Origin: Merdimonas sp963929015
GTDB lineage: Bacteria; Bacillota; Clostridia; Lachnospirales; Lachnospiraceae
NCBI RefSeq assembly: GCF_963929015.1
Contig: NZ_CAWVHE010000003.1
Span: forward strand, 544,975 to 608,974
Length of the DNA: 64,000 nucleotides
Reading direction: 5' to 3'
The translations under genes and the position numbers were made by a program. Position 1 is the stretch's first letter. The number at the start of each line of letters is the position of its first letter. This document shows, piece after piece, positions 31,203 through 40,195 of the stretch. The notes beneath the pieces are model-generated. The model was not told where the DNA came from, did no database searches, and was given only the letters and a program-made list of their open reading frames with translations.

Positions 31203-33719
31203 ATGGAACAATATACTGTAACTGGAATGAGCTGCGCCGCCTGCAGTGCAAGAGTGGAGAAAGCGGTGTCCGGGGTTCCGGGAGTGACATCCTGTTCGGT
31301 CAGCCTTCTGACTAATTCAATGGGAGTGGAAGGCACCGCTTCTTCCGGAGATATCATCGCTGCTGTGGAAGCGGCCGGTTATGGAGCGGCGCCAAAAGGA
31401 GCCGGAGAAAAGAAAATCGCTGCAAAAGCGGCAGAGGAAGAAGCGCTGAAGGATAAAGAGACGCCGGTATTGAAAAGACGGCTGATCGCATCCCTGTGTT
31501 TTTTACTTCCGCTCATGTATGTCTCCATGGGGCATACCATGTGGGGATGGCCGCTGCCTTCCGCCCTGGCGGGAAATCATGTGGCCACGGGCCTTTTCCA
31601 GATGTTGTTTGCGGCCATTGTTATGGTGATCAATCAGAAATTTTTCATAAGCGGTTTCCGGAGCATGATCCACAGGGCGCCGAATATGGACGCGCTGGTA
31701 GCGCTGGGGTCCGGGGCATCTTTTTTGTATAGCACGTATGTACTGTTTGCAATGACAGGAGCCCAGATGCAGATGGATCATGAAAAAGTCATGTCCTATA
31801 TGCATGATCTGTATTTTGAATCAGCGGCCATGATCCTGACTCTGATCACGGTGGGAAAGATGCTGGAAGCGCGGTCAAAAGGGAAAACCACAGATGCGCT
31901 GAAAGGACTGATGCGTCTTTCCCCAAAGACTGCAGTGGTGGAACGGGACGGAAAAGAACAGGAGACAGCTGTCGAAGAAGTACGGATCGGAGATGTCTTT
32001 TTGGTACGGCCCGGAGAACAGATACCTGTAGACGGACGGGTCGTGGAAGGACACAGCGCGGTGAATGAGTCGGCACTGACAGGAGAAAGTGTGCCGGTTG
32101 ATAAAGAAGCTGGAGATCTGGTGTCAGCGGCTACGCTTAACCAGTCCGGGTTTCTGCGGTGTACGGCTGTCCGTGTGGGAGAAGACACCACATTGTCTCA
32201 GATCATTCAGATGGTCAGTGATGCGGCGGCCACCAAAGCGCCCATTGCAAAGATCGCGGATCGGGTGTCCGGCGTCTTTGTACCGGTGGTGATCGGTCTT
32301 GCACTGGCAACGCTTGCCGTGTGGCTGGCAGCCGGACAAAGCGTTGGATTTGCAGTGGCAAGAGCTGTCTCTGTGCTGGTGATCAGCTGCCCCTGCGCGC
32401 TGGGGCTTGCCACGCCGGTGGCGATCATGGTAGGGAACGGAATGGGGGCAAAGAACGGCATCCTTTTTAAAACAGCGGTTTCTCTGGAGGAAGCAGGGAA
32501 AATAACGACAGCTGTTCTGGATAAGACGGGGACCATTACAAGCGGCGAACCCAAAGTGACCGACATCCTGCCTGCAGAAGGGGTGACAGAGGAAGCACTT
32601 TTGGCAGACGCTTTTGCGCTGGAGAAAAAAAGTGAGCATCCGCTTGCCGGCGCGATTCTTTCCTTGAGCGGATCCCGCAGTTTTCCCATCCGGGAGGTCG
32701 CAGATTTCCGGGCGGTTCCGGGAAATGGATTGTCCGGCGTCCTGGACGGGGCAGAGCTTTGTGGAGGGAATCTTGCTTTTATCCGCCGTCAGGCAGAAGT
32801 GCCCGGCAATCTGGAACGGATGGCAGAAAGACTTGCCGAAGAAGGAAAGACGCCCCTGTTTTTCGCCAGAGAGGGCCGGATCACGGGAATTATTGCAGTG
32901 GCCGATGTGATCAAAGAAGACAGTCCCCGCGCGGTAAAGGAGCTTCAGAACATGGGGATCCATGTGGTAATGCTGACAGGAGACAACGAGCGCACGGCCC
33001 GGGCCATTGGTCGCCAGGCCGGTGTAGATGAAGTGATTGCCGGCGTGCTTCCGGACGGAAAAGAAGCGGTGATCCGAAGGCTTAAGAAAAAAGGCAGGGT
33101 GGCCATGGTGGGAGACGGCATCAATGACGCGCCTGCTCTTACCAGAGCAGATACCGGTATTGCCATCGGAGCAGGAGCGGACATAGCGATTGACGCGGCG
33201 GATATCGTGCTGATGAAGAGCCGGTTAAGCGATGTGCCGGCAGCCATTCGCTTAAGCAGGGCCACACTTCGGAATATCCATGAAAATCTGTTCTGGGCGT
33301 TTTTCTATAATGTAGTCGGCATTCCGCTGGCTGCCGGACTTTGGTTCCCGCTGTTTGGCTGGAAACTGAATCCTATGTTTGGGGCTGCGGCTATGAGTCT
33401 GTCCAGTTTCTGCGTAGTCAGCAATGCGCTGCGGCTGAACTGGTTCCGGGTGCATGACGCATCCAGGGATAAAAAGAGAAAAGAAAAGTATCATAAGGAG
33501 GAGAAGACAATGGAAAAAACTATGAAAATCGAAGGAATGATGTGCGGGCACTGTGAGGCAAGAGTAAAAAAATGCCTGGAGGCTCTGCCGGGCGTGGAGG
33601 AAGCTTCTGTCAGTCATGAAGCCGGAACGGCAGTGGTAACATTAAGCGGGGACGTTTCGGATGAAGTTCTGAAAAAGACAGTAGAGGATCAGGATTATCA
33701 GGTGCTTGATATCCGGTAA
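31203..33719 (+). CDS. copA: Copper-exporting P1B-1 ATPase with fused C-terminal CopZ-like domain
   Basis: The 838-residue protein begins with an HMA domain (GMSCAACSARV, C11/C14), then eight membrane helices with the copper motif CPC (C396-P-C398, ISCPCALGLATP), the TGES actuator loop, DKTGT phosphorylation site, SEHP motif and GDGIND. A basic linker (DKKRKEKYHKEEKT) joins a second HMA domain at the end (residues 770-838, GMMCGHCEARV). It exports Cu(I). It is preceded by csoR in the same operon. The terminal HMA has its own start codon and ribosome binding site inside the frame, so it may also be made as a free chaperone. Confidence 0.95.
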   Translation: MEQYTVTGMSCAACSARVEKAVSGVPGVTSCSVSLLTNSMGVEGTASSGDIIAAVEAAGYGAAPKGAGEKKIAAKAAEEEALKDKETPVLKRRLIASLCFLLPLMYVSMGHTMWGWPLPSALAGNHVATGLFQMLFAAIVMVINQKFFISGFRSMIHRAPNMDALVALGSGASFLYSTYVLFAMTGAQMQMDHEKVMSYMHDLYFESAAMILTLITVGKMLEARSKGKTTDALKGLMRLSPKTAVVERDGKEQETAVEEVRIGDVFLVRPGEQIPVDGRVVEGHSAVNESALTGESVPVDKEAGDLVSAATLNQSGFLRCTAVRVGEDTTLSQIIQMVSDAAATKAPIAKIADRVSGVFVPVVIGLALATLAVWLAAGQSVGFAVARAVSVLVISCPCALGLATPVAIMVGNGMGAKNGILFKTAVSLEEAGKITTAVLDKTGTITSGEPKVTDILPAEGVTEEALLADAFALEKKSEHPLAGAILSLSGSRSFPIREVADFRAVPGNGLSGVLDGAELCGGNLAFIRRQAEVPGNLERMAERLAEEGKTPLFFAREGRITGIIAVADVIKEDSPRAVKELQNMGIHVVMLTGDNERTARAIGRQAGVDEVIAGVLPDGKEAVIRRLKKKGRVAMVGDGINDAPALTRADTGIAIGAGADIAIDAADIVLMKSRLSDVPAAIRLSRATLRNIHENLFWAFFYNVVGIPLAAGLWFPLFGWKLNPMFGAAAMSLSSFCVVSNALRLNWFRVHDASRDKKRKEKYHKEEKTMEKTMKIEGMMCGHCEARVKKCLEALPGVEEASVSHEAGTAVVTLSGDVSDEVLKKTVEDQDYQVLDIR
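33495..33512 (+). promoter_or_regulatory. Internal ribosome binding site and ATG for a free CopZ-like domain
   Basis: AAGGAGGAG (33495-33503) precedes an in-frame ATG at 33510-33512 with an eight-base gap after GGAGG. Translation from here gives a 69-residue HMA protein (MEKTMKIEGMMCGHC...) the size of the copper chaperone CopZ, ending at the copA stop codon at 33719. The residues it encodes in copA lie in a linker, so there was little constraint other than keeping the site. Confidence 0.5.
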
Positions 33720-33725
33720 AAAGTG

Positions 33726-34646
33726 ATGAAGTATTATCTGGCCCCACTGGAGGGAATCACCACCTATGTTTACCGGAGAGCGTATCATACGTTTTTTCAT
33801 CCCCTTGATAAATATTTCACCCCTTTCTTTGTACCGCACACGAAACGGGGATTGAATGAAAGAGAAAAAAACGAGATCCTTCCGGAGCACAATCCGGGAA
33901 TGCGTCTGATTCCCCAGATCATGTCCAATGATGCAGACGGTTTTCTTAGAACCGAAGAAAAACTGCGGGAGTACGGCTATGAAGAGATCAATCTGAATCT
34001 GGGGTGTCCGTCAAAGACCGTGGTAAACAAGCATCGGGGAAGCGGATTCCTGGCAGTTCCCGGGGAGCTGGACCGCTTTCTTTTTAAGGTCTACAGCCGG
34101 ACAAAGGCAAAAATCTCCATCAAGACCAGACTTGGAAAATACGATCCGGAGGAGTTTGTACGCATTCTTGAGATCTATAATCAATACCCGGTTGAAGAAC
34201 TGATCATCCATCCCAGGGTGCAGCAGGATTTTTACCGGAACTCCCCGGATCTGGAGGCGTTCCGGCAGGCGCTCGGATCTGCCAGGATCCCGGTCTGCTA
34301 CAACGGCGATATTTTTACGGTGGCAGATGAAAGAGCGCTGGAAGCAAAATTCCCCGAGCTCTCTTGTGTGATGCTGGGAAGAGGAGTCATAAGGAATCCG
34401 GGGCTTCCCGGGGAACTGAAAGGAGAGGAAGAAGTCTCTTTACACACGCTAGAGAGATTTCTGGACAAAATTCTGGAGGATTATCGGGAAATCTGCAGGG
34501 AAGACAACCATGCACTTTTTAAAGTCAAGGAGTTGTGGGCGTATATGGGAAGCATGTTTCCAGAGAAAAAAACAGTTCTGGAAAAGATCCGCAAGTCGGA
34601 GTCGATTTTAAATTATCAGGAGGCTGTAAAAGAGATCCTTACATAA
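33726..34646 (+). CDS. tRNA-dihydrouridine synthase family protein
   Basis: The 306-residue protein has the Dus fold: APLEGITTYVYRRAY at the start, PQIMSNDADGF, INLNLGCPSKTVVNKHRGSGF (the cysteine in GCPS is the catalytic acid), KTRLGKYDPEEF, IIHPRVQQDFY and CYNGDIF ... MLGRGVIRNPGL for FMN binding. It reduces uridine to dihydrouridine in tRNA with NADPH and FMN. ATG 33726 is used; a GTG three bases earlier is possible. No strong ribosome binding site is seen, so it may depend on translation of copA. The terminator overlaps its stop codon. Confidence 0.88.
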   Translation: MKYYLAPLEGITTYVYRRAYHTFFHPLDKYFTPFFVPHTKRGLNEREKNEILPEHNPGMRLIPQIMSNDADGFLRTEEKLREYGYEEINLNLGCPSKTVVNKHRGSGFLAVPGELDRFLFKVYSRTKAKISIKTRLGKYDPEEFVRILEIYNQYPVEELIIHPRVQQDFYRNSPDLEAFRQALGSARIPVCYNGDIFTVADERALEAKFPELSCVMLGRGVIRNPGLPGELKGEEEVSLHTLERFLDKILEDYREICREDNHALFKVKELWAYMGSMFPEKKTVLEKIRKSESILNYQEAVKEILT

Positions 34647-34660
34647 AGGGTCTCTTTTTT
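34631..34660 (+). terminator. Terminator overlapping the end of the dus gene
   Basis: AGAGATCC (34631-34638) pairs with GGGTCTCT (34648-34655, one G-U) and is followed by TTTTT. The stop codon lies in the loop. Confidence 0.8.
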
Positions 34661-34665
34661 ACGGC

Positions 34666-34694
34666 TTTACATTTTTGGTACGCTGCACTATAAT
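34666..34694 (+). promoter_or_regulatory. Promoter for the YbaK-like gene
   Basis: TTTACA (34666-34671) and TATAAT (34689-34694) are separated by 17 bases, about 40 bases before the start codon. Confidence 0.7.
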
Positions 34695-34735
34695 ATAAGG
34701 AAATTTAGTTTCCGGACAGAAAGGAGAAAGGCGCC

Positions 34736-35227
34736 ATGGAAGATCAGAAGCAAAGAGTTTATGACGCATTAGATAAGTTAAATATCAAATATGAGGTGGT
34801 GGAACATGAACCGGTCCACACCATGGAAGATATGGACAGGCTGGGACTTCCGCAGAAAGGAACCTTATGTAAAAATCTTTTTCTGAGGGATTCCAAGGGG
34901 AAACGCCATTTTCTGGTGACCTGCGAGGAGAGTAAGAAAGTGGATCTGAAGGCTCTCGGACGCCAGCTTGGGGGAGGAAACTTAAGTTTCGCCTCAGAGG
35001 AAAGGCTGGAAAAGTATCTGGGCCTTAAGCAGGGAAGTGTATCTCCCTTTGGGCTGATGAATGATACGGATCACCAGGTAGAGTTTTTTATTGATAAAGA
35101 TTTAAGCAGATGTAAAAGTCTTGGCATCCACCCGCTGGAGAATACAGCAACTGTTTTCCTGTCCTACAAAGACCTGGACAAATTTTTGTGGGATCTGGAT
35201 GTGGATGTGATCAAGATTAAGATTTAG
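34736..35227 (+). CDS. YbaK/ProX-type aminoacyl-tRNA deacylase
   Basis: The 163-residue protein shows the YbaK/EbsC fold: KYEVVEHEPVHTMEDMDRLG near the start, GTLCKNLFLRDSKGKRHFLV (with the conserved lysine that positions the tRNA end), ASEERLEKYLGLKQGSVSPFGL and HPLENTATVFLSYKDLDKFL. Proteins of this shape clear wrongly charged alanyl- or cysteinyl-tRNA(Pro), acting in trans beside prolyl-tRNA synthetase. This subtype resembles ProX/PrdX. It has its own promoter and is followed 40 bases later by a CPBP protease gene. Confidence 0.85.
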   Translation: MEDQKQRVYDALDKLNIKYEVVEHEPVHTMEDMDRLGLPQKGTLCKNLFLRDSKGKRHFLVTCEESKKVDLKALGRQLGGGNLSFASEERLEKYLGLKQGSVSPFGLMNDTDHQVEFFIDKDLSRCKSLGIHPLENTATVFLSYKDLDKFLWDLDVDVIKIKI

Positions 35228-35267
35228 ACAGGATACAGACAGAAAGAAAAAGAAAGAGAGGACCGAT

Positions 35268-36215
35268 ATGGAACAACAGCAGGGAGATCCAAGGCCGCCA
35301 TTCCCGCCGGAAAATTACGGGAAGAGAATGTGGCAGCTTTGGGGGCCGATTCTGATTAAATGGGGGATAGAGTTTCTGGTGTCTATCGTGGCGATGACAT
35401 TTCTGGCAATGGCTTATCAGTTTGCCGACCCGGAGGCTTTTCTGGAAGCCCTTGACAGCGAAGAGGCCATGATCCGGCTCTATGACCAGCTGATTACCCG
35501 GTTTCTGGAAGCCGGGACACTGATCCAGGGAGCAACGTCTCTGGTGATCATTCCCGTCATGTGGATCTTTTTCCACAGGGATCGGGTGAAAGAAAAAATG
35601 TATGGAGTGATTCCGAACAAAAAAGCTCCGGCCTGGAAATACGCAGCGGTGGTTCTGATGTCTCTGGCCTTATGCCTGGGGTTGAATAACCTGATCAATA
35701 TCGGGAATCTTGTCGTGGTGGATGAAGTCTATGCAGAAACAATGGAAGCCATGTACTCGGCGGCGTTTCCGCTGCAGGTTCTCTGTCTTGGCGTTCTGGT
35801 GCCAATCAGTGAGGAGCTTTTGTTCCGTGGCCTTTTATTCCGCAGATTAAGAGAAAGAGGCACATTTTTGCAGGCAGCCTTCTATTCCGCAGTGGTGTTT
35901 GGACTGATGCACATGAACATGGTGCAGATGATCTACGGGTTCATCCTCGGAATGATGCTTGCTTATGTATATGAGAAATACGGTTCTGTAAAAGCGCCGG
36001 TCCTGGCACATGCGACGATGAATCTTCTGTCTGTGACTGCGACACAGATCGGGCTGATGGACTGGTTGATGGCGGATATTATGCGGATCGGTACGGTGAC
36101 CGTTCTTTGCGCGTCAGTGGCTGCCAGTATGTTTGTGTTTATGCAGCGGATTGATGAAAAACCGGATCTGCCGGGCAAAAATGATAATAATGATGAAAAA
36201 CTGACAGCTTTTTAG
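35268..36215 (+). CDS. CPBP-family intramembrane metalloprotease
   Basis: The 315-residue protein has about eight hydrophobic segments and the three Abi/CPBP motifs: EELLFRGLLFRRL (paired glutamates and arginine), FGLMHMNMVQMIYGF (histidine) and HATMNL (histidine). These place a zinc-type active site within the membrane. Relatives process peptides or prenylated proteins, and some protect against bacteriocins. The N-terminal 30 residues are proline-rich and cytosolic. AGAGAGG-like sequence precedes the ATG. It ends in a symmetrical terminator. The substrate is unknown. Confidence 0.85.
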   Translation: MEQQQGDPRPPFPPENYGKRMWQLWGPILIKWGIEFLVSIVAMTFLAMAYQFADPEAFLEALDSEEAMIRLYDQLITRFLEAGTLIQGATSLVIIPVMWIFFHRDRVKEKMYGVIPNKKAPAWKYAAVVLMSLALCLGLNNLINIGNLVVVDEVYAETMEAMYSAAFPLQVLCLGVLVPISEELLFRGLLFRRLRERGTFLQAAFYSAVVFGLMHMNMVQMIYGFILGMMLAYVYEKYGSVKAPVLAHATMNLLSVTATQIGLMDWLMADIMRIGTVTVLCASVAASMFVFMQRIDEKPDLPGKNDNNDEKLTAF

Positions 36216-36227
36216 GCTGTCAGTTTT
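36197..36227. terminator. Symmetrical terminator after the CPBP gene
   Basis: AAAACTGACAGC (36197-36208) pairs with GCTGTCAGTTTT (36216-36227), giving A and T runs on both sides. It overlaps the last codons of the gene. Confidence 0.85.
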
Positions 36228-36254
36228 AAAATGTTACAAATTTATTAAAAAATG

Positions 36255-36283
36255 TTGCAAAACGATTTTTCGTGGTTTATAAT
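36255..36283 (+). promoter_or_regulatory. Promoter of the first NlpC/P60 gene
   Basis: TTGCAA (36255-36260) and TATAAT (36278-36283) are 17 bases apart, about 75 bases before the start codon. Confidence 0.7.
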
Positions 36284-36359
36284 GGCCTCTAGAACAAGAA
36301 GTATCATGTCAAAATGAGGGGAACTGAAGTATAATATAATGCGAGAAGGAAGGTTATTT

Positions 36360-37526
36360 ATGAAAAAATTTGGAATCAGACTGCTGACAGCGGTAGCTGC
36401 AGGTTCAATGATCGTGACGCCGGTTATGGCGGCGCCTTCTGTGGACGGTTTAAAAGAAGACAAAGCGGCCGCGCAAAGCCAGGTATCTTCTCTGGAGAGT
36501 CAGCTTACCGAACTTCTTTCCAAAGCCGGAGAGCTGGAAGAGGATCTGATCGCTACCGGCGAAGAGATCATTAAGGCGAAGGATGATCTGAAGGCTGCAG
36601 AGAAAAAAGAAAAGAAGCAGTATGAGGATATGAAGCTTCGGATTAAATACATGTATGAGCAGGGAGACGCCAGCCTTCTGGAATCACTGATTTCATCCGA
36701 AAGCTTTTCCGATCTGATCAATAAAGCAGAATATATCCAGAATGTACATAACTACGACCGCAAGATGCTGGACGAGTATGTTGCGACAACAGAAAAGATA
36801 GAAACCCTGAAGACCACTCTGGAAGAAGAACAAAAAGAGATGGAATCTCTGCAGACAGAGTATGAAGCGCAGGAGCAGGAGCTGAATGAGACCATTGAGT
36901 CCAAGAAGGATGAGGTGGCAAATCTGGATGCTCAGATCCAGGCGGCTGCAGAAGCGGCGGCAAGAGAGGCGGCAGAGCGTCAGGCTGCAGAAGAGGCGGC
37001 CCGGGCAGCGGCGTCAGGCGGTCAGAATGACGACAGCAATGGCGGCAATCAAACCGGTAATAATGGCGGGACAACTGCCGGAAACGGCGGAGCGGCTTCC
37101 AATACAGGCGGAACTTCCAATACAGGCGGAACTTCCAATACAGGCGGATCCTCAAACAGTGGAGGAGGCAGCACCAGTGGTTCTACCGGAAATACCTCCG
37201 CGGCGCAGGCAATTGTAAATGCGGCATACAGTCAGCTGGGTGTTCCTTATGTTTACGGAGGAAGCACACCGTACAAGCAGTTTGACTGTTCCGGACTTAC
37301 CCAGTACTGCCACAGCGTTGCAGGTATCAGCATTGCCCGTACTTCACAGGCGCAGGGCGGCGGCGGAAAAGCCGTCAGCAACCCACAGCCCGGCGACCTG
37401 GTATGCTACGGTACGCATGTAGGGATTTACATTGGCGGCGGACAGATGATCCACGCGCCTCATACCGGCGATGTGGTCCGGGTTGCAAGCGTGTACGGAT
37501 CTCCGTGGTATCGGCGCTATTGGTAA
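36360..37526 (+). CDS. Secreted NlpC/P60 peptidoglycan hydrolase with coiled coil
   Basis: The ATG at 36360 gives a clean signal peptide (KKFGIRLLTAVAAGSMIVTPVMA, cleavage after VMA at about residue 24); the longer frame is not used. Residues 35-210 form a coiled coil rich in Glu, Lys and Ala like those of PcsB/CwlO, with a LINKAEYIQNVHNYD hinge. A low-complexity linker (GGTSNT repeats, Gly/Asn/Ser-rich) leads to an NlpC/P60 domain: FDCSGL (catalytic cysteine), THVGIYIG (histidine) and MIHAPH. It should cut stem peptides during growth or division. A paralogue follows 160 bases on. PcsB-type enzymes are controlled by FtsEX; that partner is not in view. Confidence 0.9.
   Translation: MKKFGIRLLTAVAAGSMIVTPVMAAPSVDGLKEDKAAAQSQVSSLESQLTELLSKAGELEEDLIATGEEIIKAKDDLKAAEKKEKKQYEDMKLRIKYMYEQGDASLLESLISSESFSDLINKAEYIQNVHNYDRKMLDEYVATTEKIETLKTTLEEEQKEMESLQTEYEAQEQELNETIESKKDEVANLDAQIQAAAEAAAREAAERQAAEEAARAAASGGQNDDSNGGNQTGNNGGTTAGNGGAASNTGGTSNTGGTSNTGGSSNSGGGSTSGSTGNTSAAQAIVNAAYSQLGVPYVYGGSTPYKQFDCSGLTQYCHSVAGISIARTSQAQGGGGKAVSNPQPGDLVCYGTHVGIYIGGGQMIHAPHTGDVVRVASVYGSPWYRRYW
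37097..37150 (+). repeat. Tandem 18-base repeat in the linker of the first NlpC/P60 gene
   Basis: Three in-frame copies of TTCCAATACAGGCGGAAC (the last ends GATC) encode three S-N-T-G-G-T/S units. The copies are nearly identical at DNA level, so slippage could change linker length. Confidence 0.85.
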
Positions 37527-37582
37527 AAAAGTCGGTTGCTGCAGAAATATTTTAGAAATTTATAGAAAAACAGAATAATTTA

Positions 37583-37611
37583 TTGAAATACGGAGATAAG
37601 TGTAGTATTCT
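37583..37611 (+). promoter_or_regulatory. Promoter of the second NlpC/P60 gene
   Basis: TTGAAA (37583-37588) and TATTCT (37606-37611) are 17 bases apart, about 75 bases before the start codon. Confidence 0.6.
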
Positions 37612-37687
37612 GACCTTAAGATATGCTGGGGAGCATAGATAATACTTGTGACGGAAAGAAGCAAGAATAATAAGAGTGGGTGAGAAT

Positions 37688-38935
37688 ATGAAGAAAAAGT
37701 ATGTAAGTGCGCTCATTACAGTTCTTGTAATGAGCGTTTCTTTTGGAATGCAGGGAATGGCCGCTCCAAAGGATCAGAATGTGGAAGCGCTGGAGACGCA
37801 GAAAGCCCAGGTGGAAAGTGAAGCCGCCAATGTTCAGCAGCAGCTGGTGGGGCTTTTACTTCAGTACAACGCGCTGCAGCTGGATATTGAAAATCAGAAA
37901 GCGCGGGTGGGACAGGCAGCCAAGGATCTGAAAGCTGCGGAAGAAAAAGAGCAGCAGCAGTATCAGGATATGAAAAAAAGGATCCGGTATATCTATGAGG
38001 CAGGAGATGCTTCTTTTATAGAAACACTGGTAAGTGCGAAGTCTTTTACGGATCTGATCAATAAGGCGGAGTATATCCAGAATATACATAGTTACGACAG
38101 GACACAGCTTAAAGAGTATGTAAAAGCAAAGGAAGAAGTGGCGGAAAAGAAGCTGGAACTGGAAGCCGGACAGGCAGATATGGAACAGATGTCTCAGGAT
38201 ATGGGACGGCAGCAGACGCAGCTTCAGGGGACGCTGGATACGATGAGAAGCCAGATCGCGGACTTTGACAGTCAGCTGGAAAGCGCCAGGGCTACAGTTG
38301 CAGAACAGCTGACCCAGCTTACGGAAGCTACAGAAAATATGATTGGTTCTGCGGAAGAAAAGAATCCGGAGGATGGACAGGAAGAGGATCAGACACCGGC
38401 GCCTCCGGCAAATAGTGAAAACAATAATGGCGGCGGTACCAGTAAGCCATCTGGCGGAAGTACCGGTAATAAGCCATCCGGCGGCGGAGCCAGCAAGCCC
38501 TCCGGCGGCAACAGCACACCATCCGGCGGCAACAGTACACCATCCGGAGGCGGAACTGCTTCTACGCCGGACAACGCCTCACTGGGACAGCAGATTGCGG
38601 ATAAGGCATGCCAGTATGTAGGCAATCCTTATAAATACGGCGGTACCAGCCTGACCAATGGCGCGGACTGTTCCGGTTTTGTAATGTCTGTGCATGCGCT
38701 GTTCGGTATCTCTACACCAAGAGATTCCTGGGGACAGCTTGGAGGAGGAAAAGCGGTGAATTATTCTGATATGCTGCCAGGGGATGTGATCGTATACAGC
38801 AATCATGTAGCAATCTATATTGGCGGGAATCAGATCGTACACGCCTCCAACAGCGCGCCCTATCCGACAGGCGGCATTAAGATCAGTACACCTCCGAATT
38901 ACCGGACGGTTCTGGGAGTGAGGAGATACTGGTAA
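37688..38935 (+). CDS. Secreted NlpC/P60 peptidoglycan hydrolase, paralogue
   Basis: The ATG at 37688 starts a signal peptide (KKKYVSALITVLVMSVSFGMQG, cleaved near MAA). A coiled coil (about 30-215) shares the hinge LINKAEYIQNIHSYD with the gene before it, so the two are recent duplicates. The linker here differs: it is built from PSGG units (KPSGGGAS, NSTPSGG). The C-terminal NlpC/P60 domain has ADCSGF, NHVAIYIG and VHAS as active-site positions. The final VRRYW matches the other's YRRYW. Both proteins probably cleave peptidoglycan stem peptides at the division site. An insertion sequence lies just after this gene, between it and its terminator. Confidence 0.9.
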   Translation: MKKKYVSALITVLVMSVSFGMQGMAAPKDQNVEALETQKAQVESEAANVQQQLVGLLLQYNALQLDIENQKARVGQAAKDLKAAEEKEQQQYQDMKKRIRYIYEAGDASFIETLVSAKSFTDLINKAEYIQNIHSYDRTQLKEYVKAKEEVAEKKLELEAGQADMEQMSQDMGRQQTQLQGTLDTMRSQIADFDSQLESARATVAEQLTQLTEATENMIGSAEEKNPEDGQEEDQTPAPPANSENNNGGGTSKPSGGSTGNKPSGGGASKPSGGNSTPSGGNSTPSGGGTASTPDNASLGQQIADKACQYVGNPYKYGGTSLTNGADCSGFVMSVHALFGISTPRDSWGQLGGGKAVNYSDMLPGDVIVYSNHVAIYIGGNQIVHASNSAPYPTGGIKISTPPNYRTVLGVRRYW

Positions 38936-39090
38936 GATTCAGAAAAGACAGTTAAAGACATAGCGTAAACTTTCAGGTAAAATGTTGGGGTACAATAGAT
39001 AGGTAACAAAATAAAAACAAGGACCCACCTTGATGTGATATATTGGAATTGTCGAGAAACCAATAGTCCGATCAAAAGGAGAATCCTTGT

Positions 39091-40020
39091 ATGTCGAGTT
39101 TATCACACCCCAAATATCAGCGTCAACGTATTGTTAAATATGCTCAGAATCATTCTGTAACAGAAACGGCGATCCGTTATAAAGTAAGCCGAAAAACGGT
39201 CTACAAATGGCTTTCTCGATACGATGGGACAACAGCCAGTCTGGAAGATCGCAGCCACAGGCCTAAAACATCGCCAAAAAGTCATACAGAGCTGGAACTA
39301 CGGCAAATCCGGCGCCGCCTAAAAAAATATAAATGGACAGACCTGATCCTGGCATATCAGGAACTGGTAGAAAAAGATGGGTATAGGCGCAGCTACGGGG
39401 GATTTAAACGAGTCGCTGCCCGGCTGAAAGCCTTGAAACCAGTGAAAAAGAAGAAAAAGAAACGAAAGATCAAGCCTTATCAGCGTGCAGATTACCCAGG
39501 GCAGAAAATACAGATAGATGTGAAGTATGTTCCTTCCTATTGCGTGACAGATGGCAGGAAATACTATCAATATACAGCGGTAGACGAATGTAGCAGATGG
39601 ACTTATCGGGAAATGTATGATGAACACAGTACCTATAGTTCCAGAGATTTCCTGGTGAAGCTAATCAAACATGCCCCTTTTCCAATCCGGGAAGTGCAGA
39701 CGGATAACGGATCGGAGTTCACCAATCGGCTGTTGGTAATTAAAAGTACGCATTTAACAATGTTTGAAGAGGCACTTAAGGAGTTGGAAATCCTGTATCA
39801 CCGGATTCAGATCGCAACGCCGCGACACAACGGGAAAGTGGAACGGCAGCATCGAACAGATGAAGCAAGGTTCTATAAAAAAATGCGTATGTATAATCTG
39901 GAAGATGGGAGAAAACAGCTAGCCGTATATCAGAAGAAATCAAACACTTATATCAAAACCTGTTTAGGAATGAGAAGTCCGAATACGATAGTAAGAATGT
40001 ATCAGGGAGTTATGTTTTAA
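39091..40020 (+). CDS. DDE transposase, IS481-like
   Basis: The 309-residue protein starts with a helix-turn-helix region (VTETAIRYKVSRKTVYKWLSRYDG, DRSHRPKTS), followed by an rve-type integrase core: QIDVKYV (first Asp), VQTDNGSEF (second Asp) and HNGKVERQH (Glu). A very basic patch (KKKKKKRK) lies before the core. The frame is complete, with no stop or shift, so the element may still be mobile. AAGGAG precedes the ATG. The family is IS481-like by architecture; the long target duplication suggests comparison with IS1202-type transposases. Confidence 0.88.
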   Translation: MSSLSHPKYQRQRIVKYAQNHSVTETAIRYKVSRKTVYKWLSRYDGTTASLEDRSHRPKTSPKSHTELELRQIRRRLKKYKWTDLILAYQELVEKDGYRRSYGGFKRVAARLKALKPVKKKKKKRKIKPYQRADYPGQKIQIDVKYVPSYCVTDGRKYYQYTAVDECSRWTYREMYDEHSTYSSRDFLVKLIKHAPFPIREVQTDNGSEFTNRLLVIKSTHLTMFEEALKELEILYHRIQIATPRHNGKVERQHRTDEARFYKKMRMYNLEDGRKQLAVYQKKSNTYIKTCLGMRSPNTIVRMYQGVMF

Positions 40021-40072
40021 AGCAGACAAGGGCGACAGCAAAGGATGCTGCCGCCGCACACCATTATATCAC

Positions 40073-40137
40073 AAAGGAATGTCAAGGTCAGGTAGTATTC
40101 CCTGCGGGAATCTCCACCTTACCCTTGACATTCCTTT
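40073..40137. other. Long hairpin inside the IS downstream of the transposase
   Basis: AAAGGAATGTCAAGG (40073-40087) is exactly complementary to 40123-40137, with inner stems AGGT/ACCT and ATTCCC/GGGAAT. It could fold as a bidirectional transcription barrier, insulating the transposase from outside transcription, or be part of the transposition end. Confidence 0.7.
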
Positions 40138-40195
40138 CGGGGTGAAGTGTTACCAATCATTGACACCTATACACATAGCGTAAACTTTCAGGTAA

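Noticed and set aside
37097..38560. CRISPR array in the NlpC linkers
   Set aside because: The repeats are short, contiguous and in frame, and encode Gly/Ser/Asn-rich protein linkers.
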